A stretch of 64,000 bases of DNA from JALYYC01 sp963795805 (GTDB lineage Bacteria; Chloroflexota; Dormibacteria; CF-121): assembly GCA_963795805.1 (NCBI GenBank), contig CAWCIV010000002.1:207734-271733 (forward strand), written 5' to 3'. How positions within the stretch are numbered: the first letter of the stretch is position 1; each line of letters opens with the position of its first letter. Below are positions 42,362 to 50,883 of this stretch, in pieces. The notes under the pieces are model-generated. The model worked only from the letters and a program-made list of their open reading frames with translations, was not told the DNA's origin and searched no databases. A program made the translations under genes and the position numbers.

Positions 42362-43089
42362 AGTCCTCCGCTGAACCCGTCTTTGCGGACACGCCAGAAA
42401 TGGATAACCATCAGCAGGAAGGCCGCGAGGGGTAACCCGACCACGTGGAGAACATAAAAGCGCAGCAAGGCACTGTCACCCACGGTCTTGCCACCGAGGA
42501 GCAGGAAGCGCGTGTAGGGCCCGGCGATCGGGGCGTACTTCGCCATGTTCGTCCCCACCGTAACCGCCCAGATCGAGAGCTGATCCCAGGGCAAAAGGTA
42601 CCCGGTGAAGCTCAGCAGGAGCGTGATCAGAAGGAGAAACGTCCCGACGCCCCAGTTGAACTCGCGCGGTTTCTTGTAGGCGCCGGTCAAGAAGACGCGG
42701 GCCATGTGGAGCCAGACGGTGATCACCATGAGGTGCGCCGCCCAGCGGTGCATGTTCCGGATCAAGCCTCCGAACGTCACGACGAACTGGAGATCACGCA
42801 TGTCCTGGTACGCATGGTTGGTCGAGGGCACGTAATAGAACATCAGGTAGAGGCCGGTCACAGTGAGCACGATAAAGAGGAAGAAGGAGAGGCCGCCGAG
42901 ACAGAGCGTGTAGGACATCCGGATCCACGATCGCCGGACCCGAACCGGGTGGATATGGAGGACGAAGTTCGTCAGTGCCGTGCGGGCCGCAATCTTGTCG
43001 GTCAGCGGCAGGCCGTGGCGAAAGACGGCGCCGACCATCTGCTCGATGACCGAATAGACTTCGTCGACCGCGGCTCGAATGACCTTCAT
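42358..43089 (-). CDS. Cytochrome b N-terminal domain (bc/b6-type)
   Basis: 243 residues with four helices. Two His pairs for the b hemes are seen: NMHRWAAHLMVITVWLHMAR carries one His of each pair region, and RFYVLHVVGLPLAAFLLMVI-H the others. The TGYLLPWDQLSIWAVTVGTN loop is the conserved Qi/Qo helix. Oxidises menaquinol with the Rieske protein. The gene ends before helix E, so the C-terminal half is coded separately (41807-42361). It begins 13 bp after the Rieske stop. Confidence 0.93.
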   Translation of the reverse strand: MKVIRAAVDEVYSVIEQMVGAVFRHGLPLTDKIAARTALTNFVLHIHPVRVRRSWIRMSYTLCLGGLSFFLFIVLTVTGLYLMFYYVPSTNHAYQDMRDLQFVVTFGGLIRNMHRWAAHLMVITVWLHMARVFLTGAYKKPREFNWGVGTFLLLITLLLSFTGYLLPWDQLSIWAVTVGTNMAKYAPIAGPYTRFLLLGGKTVGDSALLRFYVLHVVGLPLAAFLLMVIHFWRVRKDGFSGGL

Positions 43090-43102
43090 GAACCCTCCCC
43101 GA

Positions 43103-43675
43103 TCAAACCTTCAAGCGGAAGTTCCGATCGACGATGATCGACCGGTCGATGAACAACTTCCCGTCCCGGGCGACTTCCATGTGCACCCGGTCCATCGGAC
43201 GCGGCGCCGGGCCGAAAAAGTTGACGGCGTCCCGGAAGTAACGGCTCCCATGGCAGGGACACTTGAAGCCCGGGAGGACCGGGTCGGATTTGCTCGCGGT
43301 CTGGCCGGTCCCGGGATCCTTCGAAATCTGGGTACCCGCGGCGACCAGGTCGCTGGTCACATCGGGAAAGTAGCGCGGCGTGCACCCCAGGTGTGTGCAG
43401 ATCAGGCTGACGGCGTAGAAGCCGTCCGGGTCCCGGTTGATGACCACGCGCTTGTCGATCAGCACCGTGGTCGAGCCCACCGCATAGGTGCCGGGTGCGT
43501 CGGCCTTGAAGGCCGCGGGATCCTCGTACAACGCATTTGGCTGCAGGTAGCGGACGCTCTGGACCAGCGCAACAAGGCTCGCGCCGGCGAAGGCCAGCCA
43601 ACCAACCATGGCGAAAAAGCTTCGCCGGGTCATCTGGCGGGAGTCCGTGACCAGGCGCCGGAGTCCAGCAGCCAT
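43103..43675 (-). CDS. Rieske iron-sulfur protein of the bc complex
   Basis: 190 residues. The twin-Arg-like start MTRRSFFAMVGWLAFAGAS (from residue 15) is an uncleaved anchor. The 2Fe-2S ligands are CTHLGC and CPCHGS, about 45 residues apart. Between them is a longer insert than usual (PRYFPDVTSDLVAAGTQISK). Transfers electrons from quinol to the cytochrome c. The start codon overlaps the stop of the 44-residue gene upstream (TAATG). Confidence 0.93.
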   Translation of the reverse strand: MAAGLRRLVTDSRQMTRRSFFAMVGWLAFAGASLVALVQSVRYLQPNALYEDPAAFKADAPGTYAVGSTTVLIDKRVVINRDPDGFYAVSLICTHLGCTPRYFPDVTSDLVAAGTQISKDPGTGQTASKSDPVLPGFKCPCHGSRYFRDAVNFFGPAPRPMDRVHMEVARDGKLFIDRSIIVDRNFRLKV

Positions 43676-43809
43676 TACACGAAAGGATTATGAGCGGGTG
43701 GAGTGAAGATGGTCGCGAAAATCACGGTCGACGCCATGATGACGATGAACAGCACGGCGACGAGCAGACAGCCGAAGTCGGCCTTCATCGCCTCGATCAC
43801 GCCGCGCAC
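43675..43809 (-). CDS. 44-residue single-helix membrane protein heading the respiratory operon
   Basis: GTG at 43809 (or ATG seven codons later) gives VRGVIEAMKADFGCLLVAVL, continuing the helix through FIVIMASTVIFATIF and ending TPPAHNPFV. TAATG couples it to the Rieske gene. It is the first of four tiny membrane proteins in the 35.6-43.8 kb operon. No family is recognised. Confidence 0.55.
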   Translation of the reverse strand: MRGVIEAMKADFGCLLVAVLFIVIMASTVIFATIFTPPAHNPFV

Positions 43810-43858
43810 GGTGACGAGAATAGCAAAGCCGGCGATCGGTAGACATCGGGTCAGGGCC

Positions 43859-45871
43859 CTATGCTGGAATTCGGGCGCGGGGCGCGTCCGCCGGGTTGCT
43901 CAGCGCCGCGGACTTGCTGACGTACTCGTGCACCAGGGAGACGACGGTGGCGTGGCTCCAGGTCAGCGGCGAAACCGAGAGCGGCGCCTTGCTGTAGGGG
44001 TCCAACTGCTCGGAGAGGACCCCGCTGCGCATCGCGGAGTTCGCGACCCAATCCAGGATCTCGCGGGCTCGGCGAAGCTCGGTAAGGCCGGTCGCCCTCG
44101 CGACGAGCCACTGCGCGTACCACATCGTGCAGATGAACCAGGGGTTGCCGGGGACGTTCCGGATGTCATGGCTGACCTGGTAGTAGTAATCGTTCTCGTA
44201 GCGGGCGATACCACCGATTTCGGTCTTACACCAGAGACGGTCATAGACCGCCTCCATGGTGCTGACGACCTGGGGGTCGTCCGCCGGGAGCATGCCGAAG
44301 TAGAAGAGCCCGTAGACGCTCGAGTCGATCGTCAAGTCCTTTGCGGTGGTTCCGTCGGGCCGGACATAGATACGGCGGAGGAAGCGGTTGAGCTCGGTGT
44401 CGAAGAGCCAGGTGGTCGTGGCGGCCTTCATGGCATCGGCAACCCGACGGTATTTGTCGGCAAGCGCGGTCTCGCCGTAGAGCGCTGCGAAATTCCCGGC
44501 CGCCTGCAGTCCCGCCCAGACGGCCCCGACGGTAAAGCTCATCACGCCACGGCGCTCCTCCCACAGGTCATAGCTCGGTTGCGGTAGGCCGGTCACGGGA
44601 TCGATGTACCTCGCCAGGAAGTCGCCCGCGAGGATGATCAGCGGGCGGTAATAGGTCTTGAAGAACTCGAAGTCCCGGTGCCCGTCGTAGTGCTGCCAGA
44701 GGGCGTAAAGAACGATCCCCGTCTCATCCTCCTGGATCGGGTATTGCGGCCGCCCCGCGGCATCGACCCACGGATGCCAGCTACTGCCGGGCTCGCCTGC
44801 AGGCGTGTACTTGTGGCGGAAGTAGCCATCCGCCGTGACGATCCGGGCGCAGAGCTCGAAGAACTTGCGTGGCACGTCGAGGTAGCCTGCCTGGTCCATC
44901 GCGTAGGCGGCCATCGCGCCGTCGCGTGGCCACATGTAGCTGTAGGTGTCGCGGGCGAACTTGATGATTTCGGAGTCGTTCGCGGCCAGGATGGCCCCAC
45001 CGTTGTCGACCTGGGTGCGGACAACGAGGAGGCTCCGGCGGTACAACTCCGCGACCGCGGGCGACAGGTCGGCGAACTCCCGCTCCTCTTTGTTTACCCA
45101 GGCGAGCCAGTAGCACCGCGTCCGCTCCAGGAACGCTTCCGGCGTTCGAAGCACGACGACGTCCGCCACCGCCTGCAGGCCGTTCAGATCCTTGGCCGCG
45201 ATCAGCCAGTGATAGGCAGTGGACGACTGGCCCGCCGGGACCCGCCCCAGGTGGAGCGCCAGGGTCATATCGACAGAACCCTGCTCGATGGGATTGTTGC
45301 CGAGCACCCCGTCATCCGCGTCGATCCAGGTCCCCTGGGCGCCGCCAACATCCTTTTTTCCGCAGGCGTACGCGTCGAGTCCGATCCGATCGCCCACCTG
45401 GCCGCAGGCGGCGAAGTAGCGCCGACCCTTGTAGGCGACCAGGCCCTTGACCGCCGGGTAGTACATGACGGTGTCGCCGACCTCGGTCCCGTAGATGTGC
45501 CAGTCGTAATGAAAGAAGAGCCGGATCTCCCGCTCCGCGCCGTCGTTGGCCACCCGGACACGACGGATCAGCAGGTCGCGTCCGAGATCGACCGTGTCAT
45601 TGAAGGTGAGGCTGACCTGGAGGCCAGGGTGCCGAAGGGTTACGTTGGTGACGTTGCTGTCGGTCTGGTAGACGAGATCGCGAGCCCAGGCCTGGTCGTC
45701 CAGCCAGGCAAAGCCGCCATCGACCCAGATCCCGAAGCGGCATTGCTCCCCGTTCGTGTGATTCTCCTGGCCGACCCACGGATAGTAGATGTCGCGCAGC
45801 TGATAGTTGCGGTCGAAGTTGATCAACAGGGAGCCGTTACCGATGGGGAGATCCCGAGACATTCGGACCAT
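43859..45871 (-). CDS. Glycoside hydrolase family 15 protein (glucoamylase/trehalase-like)
   Basis: About 670 residues. The N-terminal beta-sandwich (NGSLLINFDRNYQLRDIYYP, HTNGEQCRFGIWVDGG) is followed by an (alpha/alpha)6 barrel with YMWPRDGAMAAYAMDQAGY, PIQEDETGIVLYALWQHYDG (catalytic Glu region), YDLWEERRGVMSFTVGA and GVLSEQLDPYSKAPLSVSPL (second catalytic Glu). Members split glucose from starch, dextrins or trehalose. There is no signal peptide, so it is probably cytosolic. ATG 45871 begins the conserved N-terminus; the frame's further extension to 46198 lies antisense to yjbQ and is excluded. Confidence 0.92.
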   Translation of the reverse strand: MVRMSRDLPIGNGSLLINFDRNYQLRDIYYPWVGQENHTNGEQCRFGIWVDGGFAWLDDQAWARDLVYQTDSNVTNVTLRHPGLQVSLTFNDTVDLGRDLLIRRVRVANDGAEREIRLFFHYDWHIYGTEVGDTVMYYPAVKGLVAYKGRRYFAACGQVGDRIGLDAYACGKKDVGGAQGTWIDADDGVLGNNPIEQGSVDMTLALHLGRVPAGQSSTAYHWLIAAKDLNGLQAVADVVVLRTPEAFLERTRCYWLAWVNKEEREFADLSPAVAELYRRSLLVVRTQVDNGGAILAANDSEIIKFARDTYSYMWPRDGAMAAYAMDQAGYLDVPRKFFELCARIVTADGYFRHKYTPAGEPGSSWHPWVDAAGRPQYPIQEDETGIVLYALWQHYDGHRDFEFFKTYYRPLIILAGDFLARYIDPVTGLPQPSYDLWEERRGVMSFTVGAVWAGLQAAGNFAALYGETALADKYRRVADAMKAATTTWLFDTELNRFLRRIYVRPDGTTAKDLTIDSSVYGLFYFGMLPADDPQVVSTMEAVYDRLWCKTEIGGIARYENDYYYQVSHDIRNVPGNPWFICTMWYAQWLVARATGLTELRRAREILDWVANSAMRSGVLSEQLDPYSKAPLSVSPLTWSHATVVSLVHEYVSKSAALSNPADAPRARIPA

Positions 45872-45931
45872 TATCGGATGCCCGCCGGCCGAACTCGACC
45901 GAAACGGGCGGCTTGTTACCATCCCGTGGGC

Positions 45932-46342
45932 ATGGCCGCGGCACGAAGTCGGACGCTCACGATCGAGACCGGCGCCCGCGCGCAAGCCCTGAACATCACG
46001 AAGGATGTCGCGGCGGTCGTCACCGCCAGTGGCATTTCGCACGGTATCTGCGTCGTTTATGTGCCGCACACGACGGCGGCCGTCTTCATCAATGAGAACG
46101 CCGACCCCGACGCCCTCGCCGACATCCTCGCGACCCTCGATCGGATGGTGCCCTGGGAGGCCGGTTACCGGCACGCCGAAGGCAACGCCGCGGCGCATAT
46201 CAAGGCGACACTGGTCGGCACCTCACAGACGATCACCGTCGAGGACGGCCGCCTGTCCCTCGGTCGCTGGCAGGGCATCTTCTTTGCCGAGTTCGACGGC
46301 CCTCGGGATCGCGAGTACCGGGTCAGCGTGCTGGCGACATAA
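45932..46342 (+). CDS. YjbQ family protein (secondary thiamine-phosphate synthase enzyme)
   Basis: 136 residues with the whole UPF0047/YjbQ signature: GICVVYVPHTTAAVFINENA, then DILATLDRMVPW, YRHAEGNAAAHIKATLVGTS, then GRWQGIFFAEFDGPR. The conserved His residues and Glu probably bind metal. E. coli YjbQ has weak thiamine-phosphate synthase activity; the physiological role is unclear. It is divergent from the GH15 gene with 60 bp between. Confidence 0.92.
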   Translation: MAAARSRTLTIETGARAQALNITKDVAAVVTASGISHGICVVYVPHTTAAVFINENADPDALADILATLDRMVPWEAGYRHAEGNAAAHIKATLVGTSQTITVEDGRLSLGRWQGIFFAEFDGPRDREYRVSVLAT

Positions 46343-46405
46343 GAGAGGGCCGACGAGGGCGTTTCAAGATCGCCGCAGGCCGTAACCATGGCCGGAATCG
46401 CGGTA

Positions 46406-46437
46406 TATACTGGTCAGATTCTTCGGCGGGGAGAGGT
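46406..46437 (+). promoter_or_regulatory. Promoter and ribosome site of fabH-accD-accA
   Basis: TATACT at 46406-46411 is a good -10 element, and GGGGAGAGG directly before ATG 46438 is a strong ribosome site. No convincing -35 hexamer is seen. This is the only promoter-like element visible ahead of the fatty-acid genes. Confidence 0.5.
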
Positions 46438-47421
46438 ATGCGCACCAGCATCAAGTCGGTCGGCACCTACGTCCCGGCCGGGATCCTGACCAACGCCGAC
46501 CTGGAAAAGATGGTCGCGACGTCGGATACGTGGATCCGCGATCGGACCGGGATCGTCGAGCGCCACATCGCGGCCGTCGACGAAACCTCGACGGATCTGG
46601 CCATCGGGGCGGCGTTGGACGCGCTCGAGGCTGCCGGTCTGCGCCCTGAGGACACCGACCTGATCGTCTGTAGCACCTCGACGCCCGACTCGACCTTTCC
46701 GTCCGTCGCCTCGCGAGTGCAGGAACGCCTGGGAGCGCACGGTCCCGCCTTCGACGTCCAGGCCGCCTGCACCGGGTTCCTCGTGGGGATGAGCGTTGCC
46801 GATCGGTTCGTCAGCGGCGGCGAGGCGCGCCAGGCCCTCGTGATCGGCACAGAGACGCTGACCAAGATCATGAATTTCAAGGACCGCGGGACCTGCGTGG
46901 TCTTCGGCGATGGCGCCGGTGCGGTCGTCCTCGGCCCGGGTCGGAATGGAGCGGGGATCAAATCGTGCCTGCTCGGCTCGGACGGCACCGGGGGCGACCT
47001 GATCTATGTGGCGCCCGGGGCGGACGGCGCTGAGGGCCCGGGCCGGCCCGAGATCCGAATGGACGGCCGCAAGGTGTTCCGCTTTGCGACCGAGATCCTG
47101 GCGCAGGCGACCCTCGAAGCGCTGGCAAAAGCCGATGTCCCGCTCGAGGCCGTCAAGCTGATCGTGCCGCATCAGGCGAACGCCCGCATCATCGAGGCGG
47201 CTGGAAAGAAGCTCGGCGTGGCGAGCAGCGTCATGGCCAACAACATCGCGCAGTACGGCAATACCTCGACCGCGTCGATTCCCCTTGCGCTCAAGGACGC
47301 CGTGGCGGCGGGCCGGCTGGCCGAGGGCGATCATCTCGTGCTCGTGGGCTTCGGGGCGGGCCTGACCTGGGGCGCGTGCGTGATCGAATGGGAAGGCGCG
47401 GCCGCTGGGGTCGCGGCCTAA
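46438..47421 (+). CDS. fabH: Beta-ketoacyl-ACP synthase III
   Basis: 327 residues. Starts fatty-acid synthesis by condensing acyl-CoA with malonyl-ACP. The catalytic triad is visible: Cys in QAACTGFLVGMS (about 112), His in VPHQANARII, Asn in QYGNTSTASIPL. The N-terminus GTYVPAGILTNADLEKMVAT and RTGIVERHI are standard. It heads a cluster with accD (2 bp later) and accA, so malonyl-CoA supply and chain initiation are co-expressed. Confidence 0.95.
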   Translation: MRTSIKSVGTYVPAGILTNADLEKMVATSDTWIRDRTGIVERHIAAVDETSTDLAIGAALDALEAAGLRPEDTDLIVCSTSTPDSTFPSVASRVQERLGAHGPAFDVQAACTGFLVGMSVADRFVSGGEARQALVIGTETLTKIMNFKDRGTCVVFGDGAGAVVLGPGRNGAGIKSCLLGSDGTGGDLIYVAPGADGAEGPGRPEIRMDGRKVFRFATEILAQATLEALAKADVPLEAVKLIVPHQANARIIEAAGKKLGVASSVMANNIAQYGNTSTASIPLALKDAVAAGRLAEGDHLVLVGFGAGLTWGACVIEWEGAAAGVAA

Positions 47422-47423
47422 GG

Positions 47424-48335
47424 GTGTTTCGCGCCAAGACTCGGTACGTCGCGCTTCCGTCGCCGCGTGCCGGTGTTGGCGAGGAAGTTGACCGCCTCAC
47501 CTGCGCTCGCTGCGATACCGCACTCGAGCCGGCCGGCTCACCGCCGCGCTTGGCGTGTGCTACCGATGTGGCTACCATTTCCGCCTTCGTGCCCAGGAAC
47601 GAATCGCCATGTTGGTCGAACCCGGCTCGTTTGTCGAGGAGGACGCCGAAATAACGGCCCGTGACGTCCTTGGCTTCAGGGATTCCCAGCCATACGCAAC
47701 GCGGATCGAGCAGAGTCGCCTCAAGACCGGGGCCAACGAGGCCGTCACCTGGGGCGAAGCGAGTTTTGGCCGGCCACCCGATTGTCATGGTTTGCCTGGA
47801 CTTCGCCTTTATGGGTGGGAGCATGGGCGCCGCGACCGGGGAGAAAATCACGAACGGGATCGAGCGGGCGACGACCAAAGGGCTGCCGCTGCTGATCGTC
47901 TCCGCCTCCGGGGGCGCTCGGATGCAGGAGGGCATGCTCGCCCTGATGCAGTTGGCCAAAACGGCCGCGGCCCTCGGCCGGCTGGCCGCGGCAGGGGTGC
48001 CGTACTTTTCGCTCCTGACGGACCCGACGATGGGCGGCGTGACGGCCAGTTTCGCCACGCTCGCCGACGTGATCCTCGCCGAGCCGGGGGCGATGATTGG
48101 GTTTGCCGGCGCGCGCGTCATCCAGCAGGCCACCTATGAAACGCTGCCCGACGGATTTCAGACGGCCGAGTTTCTCTGGCTGCACGGGATGATCGATCTC
48201 GTGGTCCCCCGCCCCGAGCTGCCCGCTGCCCTCCGGCAGTTGCTCGATCTCTACACCCGGAGCGGATATCACTCCGACTTCGAGCTCAAGGGCCAGGCGC
48301 GGGCGGCGGCGACGGCGTCGACGCTGCGCCCATGA
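47424..48335 (+). CDS. accD: Acetyl-CoA carboxylase carboxyltransferase beta subunit (two apparent frameshifts)
   Basis: GTG at 47424 gives VFRAKTRYVALPSPRAGVG and the first half of the zinc ribbon (LTCARCDTAL). The second half (LGVCYRCGYHFRLRAQERI) and KTGANEAVTWGEA lie in another frame from about 47520. From about 47760 the original frame resumes with VLAGHPIVMVCLDFAFMGGS, SASGGARMQEGMLALMQ, DPTMGGVTASFA, AGARVIQQATYETLPDGFQT. The two shifts cancel. Joined length is about 303 residues. Because AccD is normally essential, sequence errors are the simplest reading. It overlaps accA (ATGA). Confidence 0.88.
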
Positions 48336-49147
48336 GCAATAACGGCTCCTCCGCAGCGGCGACCTGGTCCCAGGTCGAACTGGCCCGTCACCCGGATCGA
48401 CCCTATGCCCTGGATTACATCCACGCCATGTTCGGCAACTTTTTCGAGTTGCACGGCGACCGGCTCTATGGCGACGACCACGCCATCATCGGCGGACCGG
48501 CCGCCTTCGACGGCCGCACCGTGATGGTGATCGCGCAGCAGAAAGGGCGCACCACTGCCGAGCGGGCGATGCGAAACTTCGGGATGGCGAACCCGGAAGG
48601 CTACCGCAAGGCGCTGCGCTTGATCCGCCAGGCGGAAAAGTTCGAGTTTCCGGTGGTCGCCCTGGTCGACACCTCGGGTGCCTTTCCCGGCGCTGGCGCG
48701 GAGGAACGAGGAATCGCCTGGGCGATCGCCGAGAACCTGGTGGCGTTCGCCGGCGCGCGGGTCCCCATCGTCACGCTGGTCCTCGGCGAAGGCGGCAGCG
48801 GAGGGGCGCTCGGTATCGGCGTCGGCGACCGGCTGCTCATGATGGAGCACTCGATTTACAGCGTGGCCATGCCTGAGGCCTGTGCCTCGATCCTGTGGCG
48901 GGACATCGGTCGCAAGATGGAAGCGGCCGAAGCGCTCAAGCTCACGGCGCCCGATTTGCAGGTGCTCGGCCTCGTCGACGAGGTGATCCCGGAGCCGCCC
49001 GGGGGCGCGCAGACCGACTACGGGCTCGCGGCCGACGCGGCCGCCGAGGCGCTTCGCCGCCACCTGGCCGAGGTGGAAGCGATCGACCTCGATCGATTGC
49101 TGGAGGCGCGCTACCGGCGCTACCGGTTGATCGGCGCCGGCGCCTGA
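48332..49147 (+). CDS. accA: Acetyl-CoA carboxylase carboxyltransferase alpha subunit
   Basis: 271 residues. Works with AccD to carboxylate acetyl-CoA to malonyl-CoA. Motifs: ELHGDRLYGDDHAIIGG, GRTTAERAMRNFGMANPEGY, FPVVALVDTSGAFPGAGAEE, GEGGSGGALGIGVGDRLLMM, YSVAMPEACASILWRD. It is shorter than the E. coli form at the N-terminus, as in many Gram-positives. The biotin carboxylase and carrier subunits are not in this window. The next gene continues in the same frame right after its stop. Confidence 0.94.
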   Translation: MSNNGSSAAATWSQVELARHPDRPYALDYIHAMFGNFFELHGDRLYGDDHAIIGGPAAFDGRTVMVIAQQKGRTTAERAMRNFGMANPEGYRKALRLIRQAEKFEFPVVALVDTSGAFPGAGAEERGIAWAIAENLVAFAGARVPIVTLVLGEGGSGGALGIGVGDRLLMMEHSIYSVAMPEACASILWRDIGRKMEAAEALKLTAPDLQVLGLVDEVIPEPPGGAQTDYGLAADAAAEALRRHLAEVEAIDLDRLLEARYRRYRLIGAGA

Positions 49148-49168
49148 TTCGATAACATCGGGCTCAGC

Positions 49169-50263
49169 CTGGCCACACACGCGCGGACGGACCGACCCGG
49201 CATTGGCCTCAACCGCGAGCGCCTCGACCCGGGCGTCTTCCGCCTCCCGGTCGAACGCATTCGCGAGGGGTACTACAGCGACGTCTATTTCAATCGCACC
49301 GTCGACGTGCTGCGCGCGGACCGGCGCCATCCGCAGGTCCTGATGCAGGTGTTCCAGAAGAACCACGCGATCATCGGCGGGATGGACGAGGCAATCGCGA
49401 TCCTCAAGCTCTGCGCCGAAGATTTCTCGGCACTCCAGGTCCACGCGCTCTACGACGGCGATCCGATCGCTCCCTGGGAGACCGCGATGACGATCGAAGG
49501 CGACTACTCACTTTTCGCGCGGCTCGAAACCGTCTACCTCGGCGTGCTGACGCGGCGCACGAAGATCGCCACGAATGTGCGCGACGTCGTCGACGCGGCC
49601 AACGGCAAGCAGATCATCTTCATGCCGGCCCGCCACGATCATCACCTCGTACAAACTGGTGATGGATACGCCGCACACATTTCCGGGGCAATCGGCGTCT
49701 CGACCGATGCCCAGGCATCCTGGTGGGGCGGCCGGGCGATCGGAACCGTTCCCCATGCGCTGATCGCCGCCTATGGCGGTGACACCGTCCTGGCAGCAAC
49801 GCAGTTCGCCGAGTACACGGATCCATCCACCAATCTCGTGGTGCTGGCCGACTTCGAGAACGACTGCGTCCGCACCTCGTTGGAGGTGGCCCGCGCGCTG
49901 GGCAACCGGTTGTGGGGCGTTCGGCTCGACACCTCCGAGACGCTCGTCGATGTCAGCGTCCAGCAGATCATGGGTGACTTCGATCCGCGGGGCGTCAACG
50001 CCCAGCTATGCTGGCTGGTCCGCAAGGCGCTCGACCGCGAGGGTTTCGAGCACGTGAAAATCGTGGCCAGTGGGGGCTTCAACGTCGCCAAGATCGAACG
50101 CTTCGAGCGTGACGGCGTGCCGGTCGACGCCTATGGAGTGGGCAGCGCCTTCTTCCAGGGGAGTTACGACTTCACCGGGGACGTCGTGATGGTGGAGGGC
50201 CGTCCCTGCGGGAAGGTTGGTCGCCGCTACCGTCCCAATCCACGGCTCGAAGCGGTGCGCTGA
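49169..50263 (+). CDS. Nicotinate phosphoribosyltransferase-like enzyme (start codon uncertain)
   Basis: Makes nicotinate mononucleotide for NAD salvage. The conserved N-terminus (FRLPVERIREGYYSDVYFNR) begins well upstream of the first GTG (49304/49307) and is open right back to the accA stop, with no ATG, GTG or TTG. CTG at 49169 is the best candidate. The central motifs ARHDHHLVQTGDGYAAH, GTVPHALIAAYGGDTV, WGVRLDTSETLVDVS and ASGGFNVAKIERFE (phosphoribosyl loop) are clear. About 364 residues from CTG. It is followed by a TGATG overlap with a nicotinamidase-like gene, which forms the preceding step of the same pathway. Confidence 0.85.
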   Translation: MATHARTDRPGIGLNRERLDPGVFRLPVERIREGYYSDVYFNRTVDVLRADRRHPQVLMQVFQKNHAIIGGMDEAIAILKLCAEDFSALQVHALYDGDPIAPWETAMTIEGDYSLFARLETVYLGVLTRRTKIATNVRDVVDAANGKQIIFMPARHDHHLVQTGDGYAAHISGAIGVSTDAQASWWGGRAIGTVPHALIAAYGGDTVLAATQFAEYTDPSTNLVVLADFENDCVRTSLEVARALGNRLWGVRLDTSETLVDVSVQQIMGDFDPRGVNAQLCWLVRKALDREGFEHVKIVASGGFNVAKIERFERDGVPVDAYGVGSAFFQGSYDFTGDVVMVEGRPCGKVGRRYRPNPRLEAVR

Positions 50264-50802
50264 TGGCGGGCGTCACCATCGTGGTGGACGTCCTCAACGG
50301 TTTCTGCAAGACGGGGAATCTTGCCTCTCCCCGGTGCCTGAGCGCGATTCCGCGCATCCGCGCCGCCATCGAGGATCGGCTCGGCGCTGGGGACCAGTTG
50401 ATCTTCCTGGCCGACACGCACGACCCCGACGATCGCGAGTTCGAGGTCTTTCCCGTGCACTGCGTCCGCGGCACCGCCGAGTCGGAGGTGGTCGACGAGC
50501 TGCGTCCCTACCTGAAATCCGGGCGGTTGATTCGCAAACGGCGCTATTCCGGCTTCTTTCAGACGGACCTCGACGCGGTCCTCCGGGCCTTGAATCCGGA
50601 CCGCGTGACCGTCGTGGGCGTCTGCACCGACATCTGCGTCTTGCATACCGTCGCCGGCTTGCGGAACCGGGACTACCGGGTTTTCGTGCCGGCCGAGGCG
50701 GTGGCAACCTTCGACGCCCCGGGTCACGACGGCGACGAGGTCCAGCGCTTTGCCCTGGCGCACCTGTCGACGATCCTCGGCGCGACGGTCCTCACAGCCT
50801 GA
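50263..50802 (+). CDS. Isochorismatase-family hydrolase, probable nicotinamidase
   Basis: 179 residues of the cysteine hydrolase fold. Catalytic Asp in VVDVLNGFCKTG (about 9), the FLADTHDPDDREF metal/His loop, a Lys in RKRRYSGF, and nucleophile Cys in VVGVCTDICVLHT (about 128). It has the nicotinamidase pattern of Asp-x-His-x-x-Asp around THDPDD and the adjacent HCVRGT. It is coupled by TGATG to the nicotinate phosphoribosyltransferase gene, so conversion of nicotinamide to nicotinate is likely. Confidence 0.85.
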   Translation: MAGVTIVVDVLNGFCKTGNLASPRCLSAIPRIRAAIEDRLGAGDQLIFLADTHDPDDREFEVFPVHCVRGTAESEVVDELRPYLKSGRLIRKRRYSGFFQTDLDAVLRALNPDRVTVVGVCTDICVLHTVAGLRNRDYRVFVPAEAVATFDAPGHDGDEVQRFALAHLSTILGATVLTA

Positions 50803-50811
50803 GCACGACGC

Positions 50812-50883
50812 TATAATTTAACCCATAAGTCAGATCGCCTGAACTCGGATAGTCAGGCGCCGGGTCTGCGTTCTAGGAAGAAA
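50812..50883 (+). promoter_or_regulatory. Promoter and leader hairpin of the penicillin-binding protein gene
   Basis: TATAAT at 50812-50817 is a consensus -10. Downstream, CAGATCGCCTGA (50831-50842) pairs with TCAGGCG-CCG-GGTCTG (50853-50868) to give a 12-bp stem with a 3-nt bulge. AGGAAG lies just before the GTG start at 50884. The stem sits where it could affect initiation or be a processing site. Confidence 0.45.

Noticed and set aside
44678..46342. 554-codon plus-strand frame antisense to the GH15 gene
   Set aside because: Only the last 136 codons (from 45932) match a known family (YjbQ). The rest is a GC-driven shadow of the glycoside hydrolase.
47424..48335. Programmed ribosomal frameshifting in accD
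   Set aside because: No slippery heptamer with downstream structure was found at either site. Two opposite shifts 240 bp apart, and similar breaks in unrelated genes, point to sequence error.
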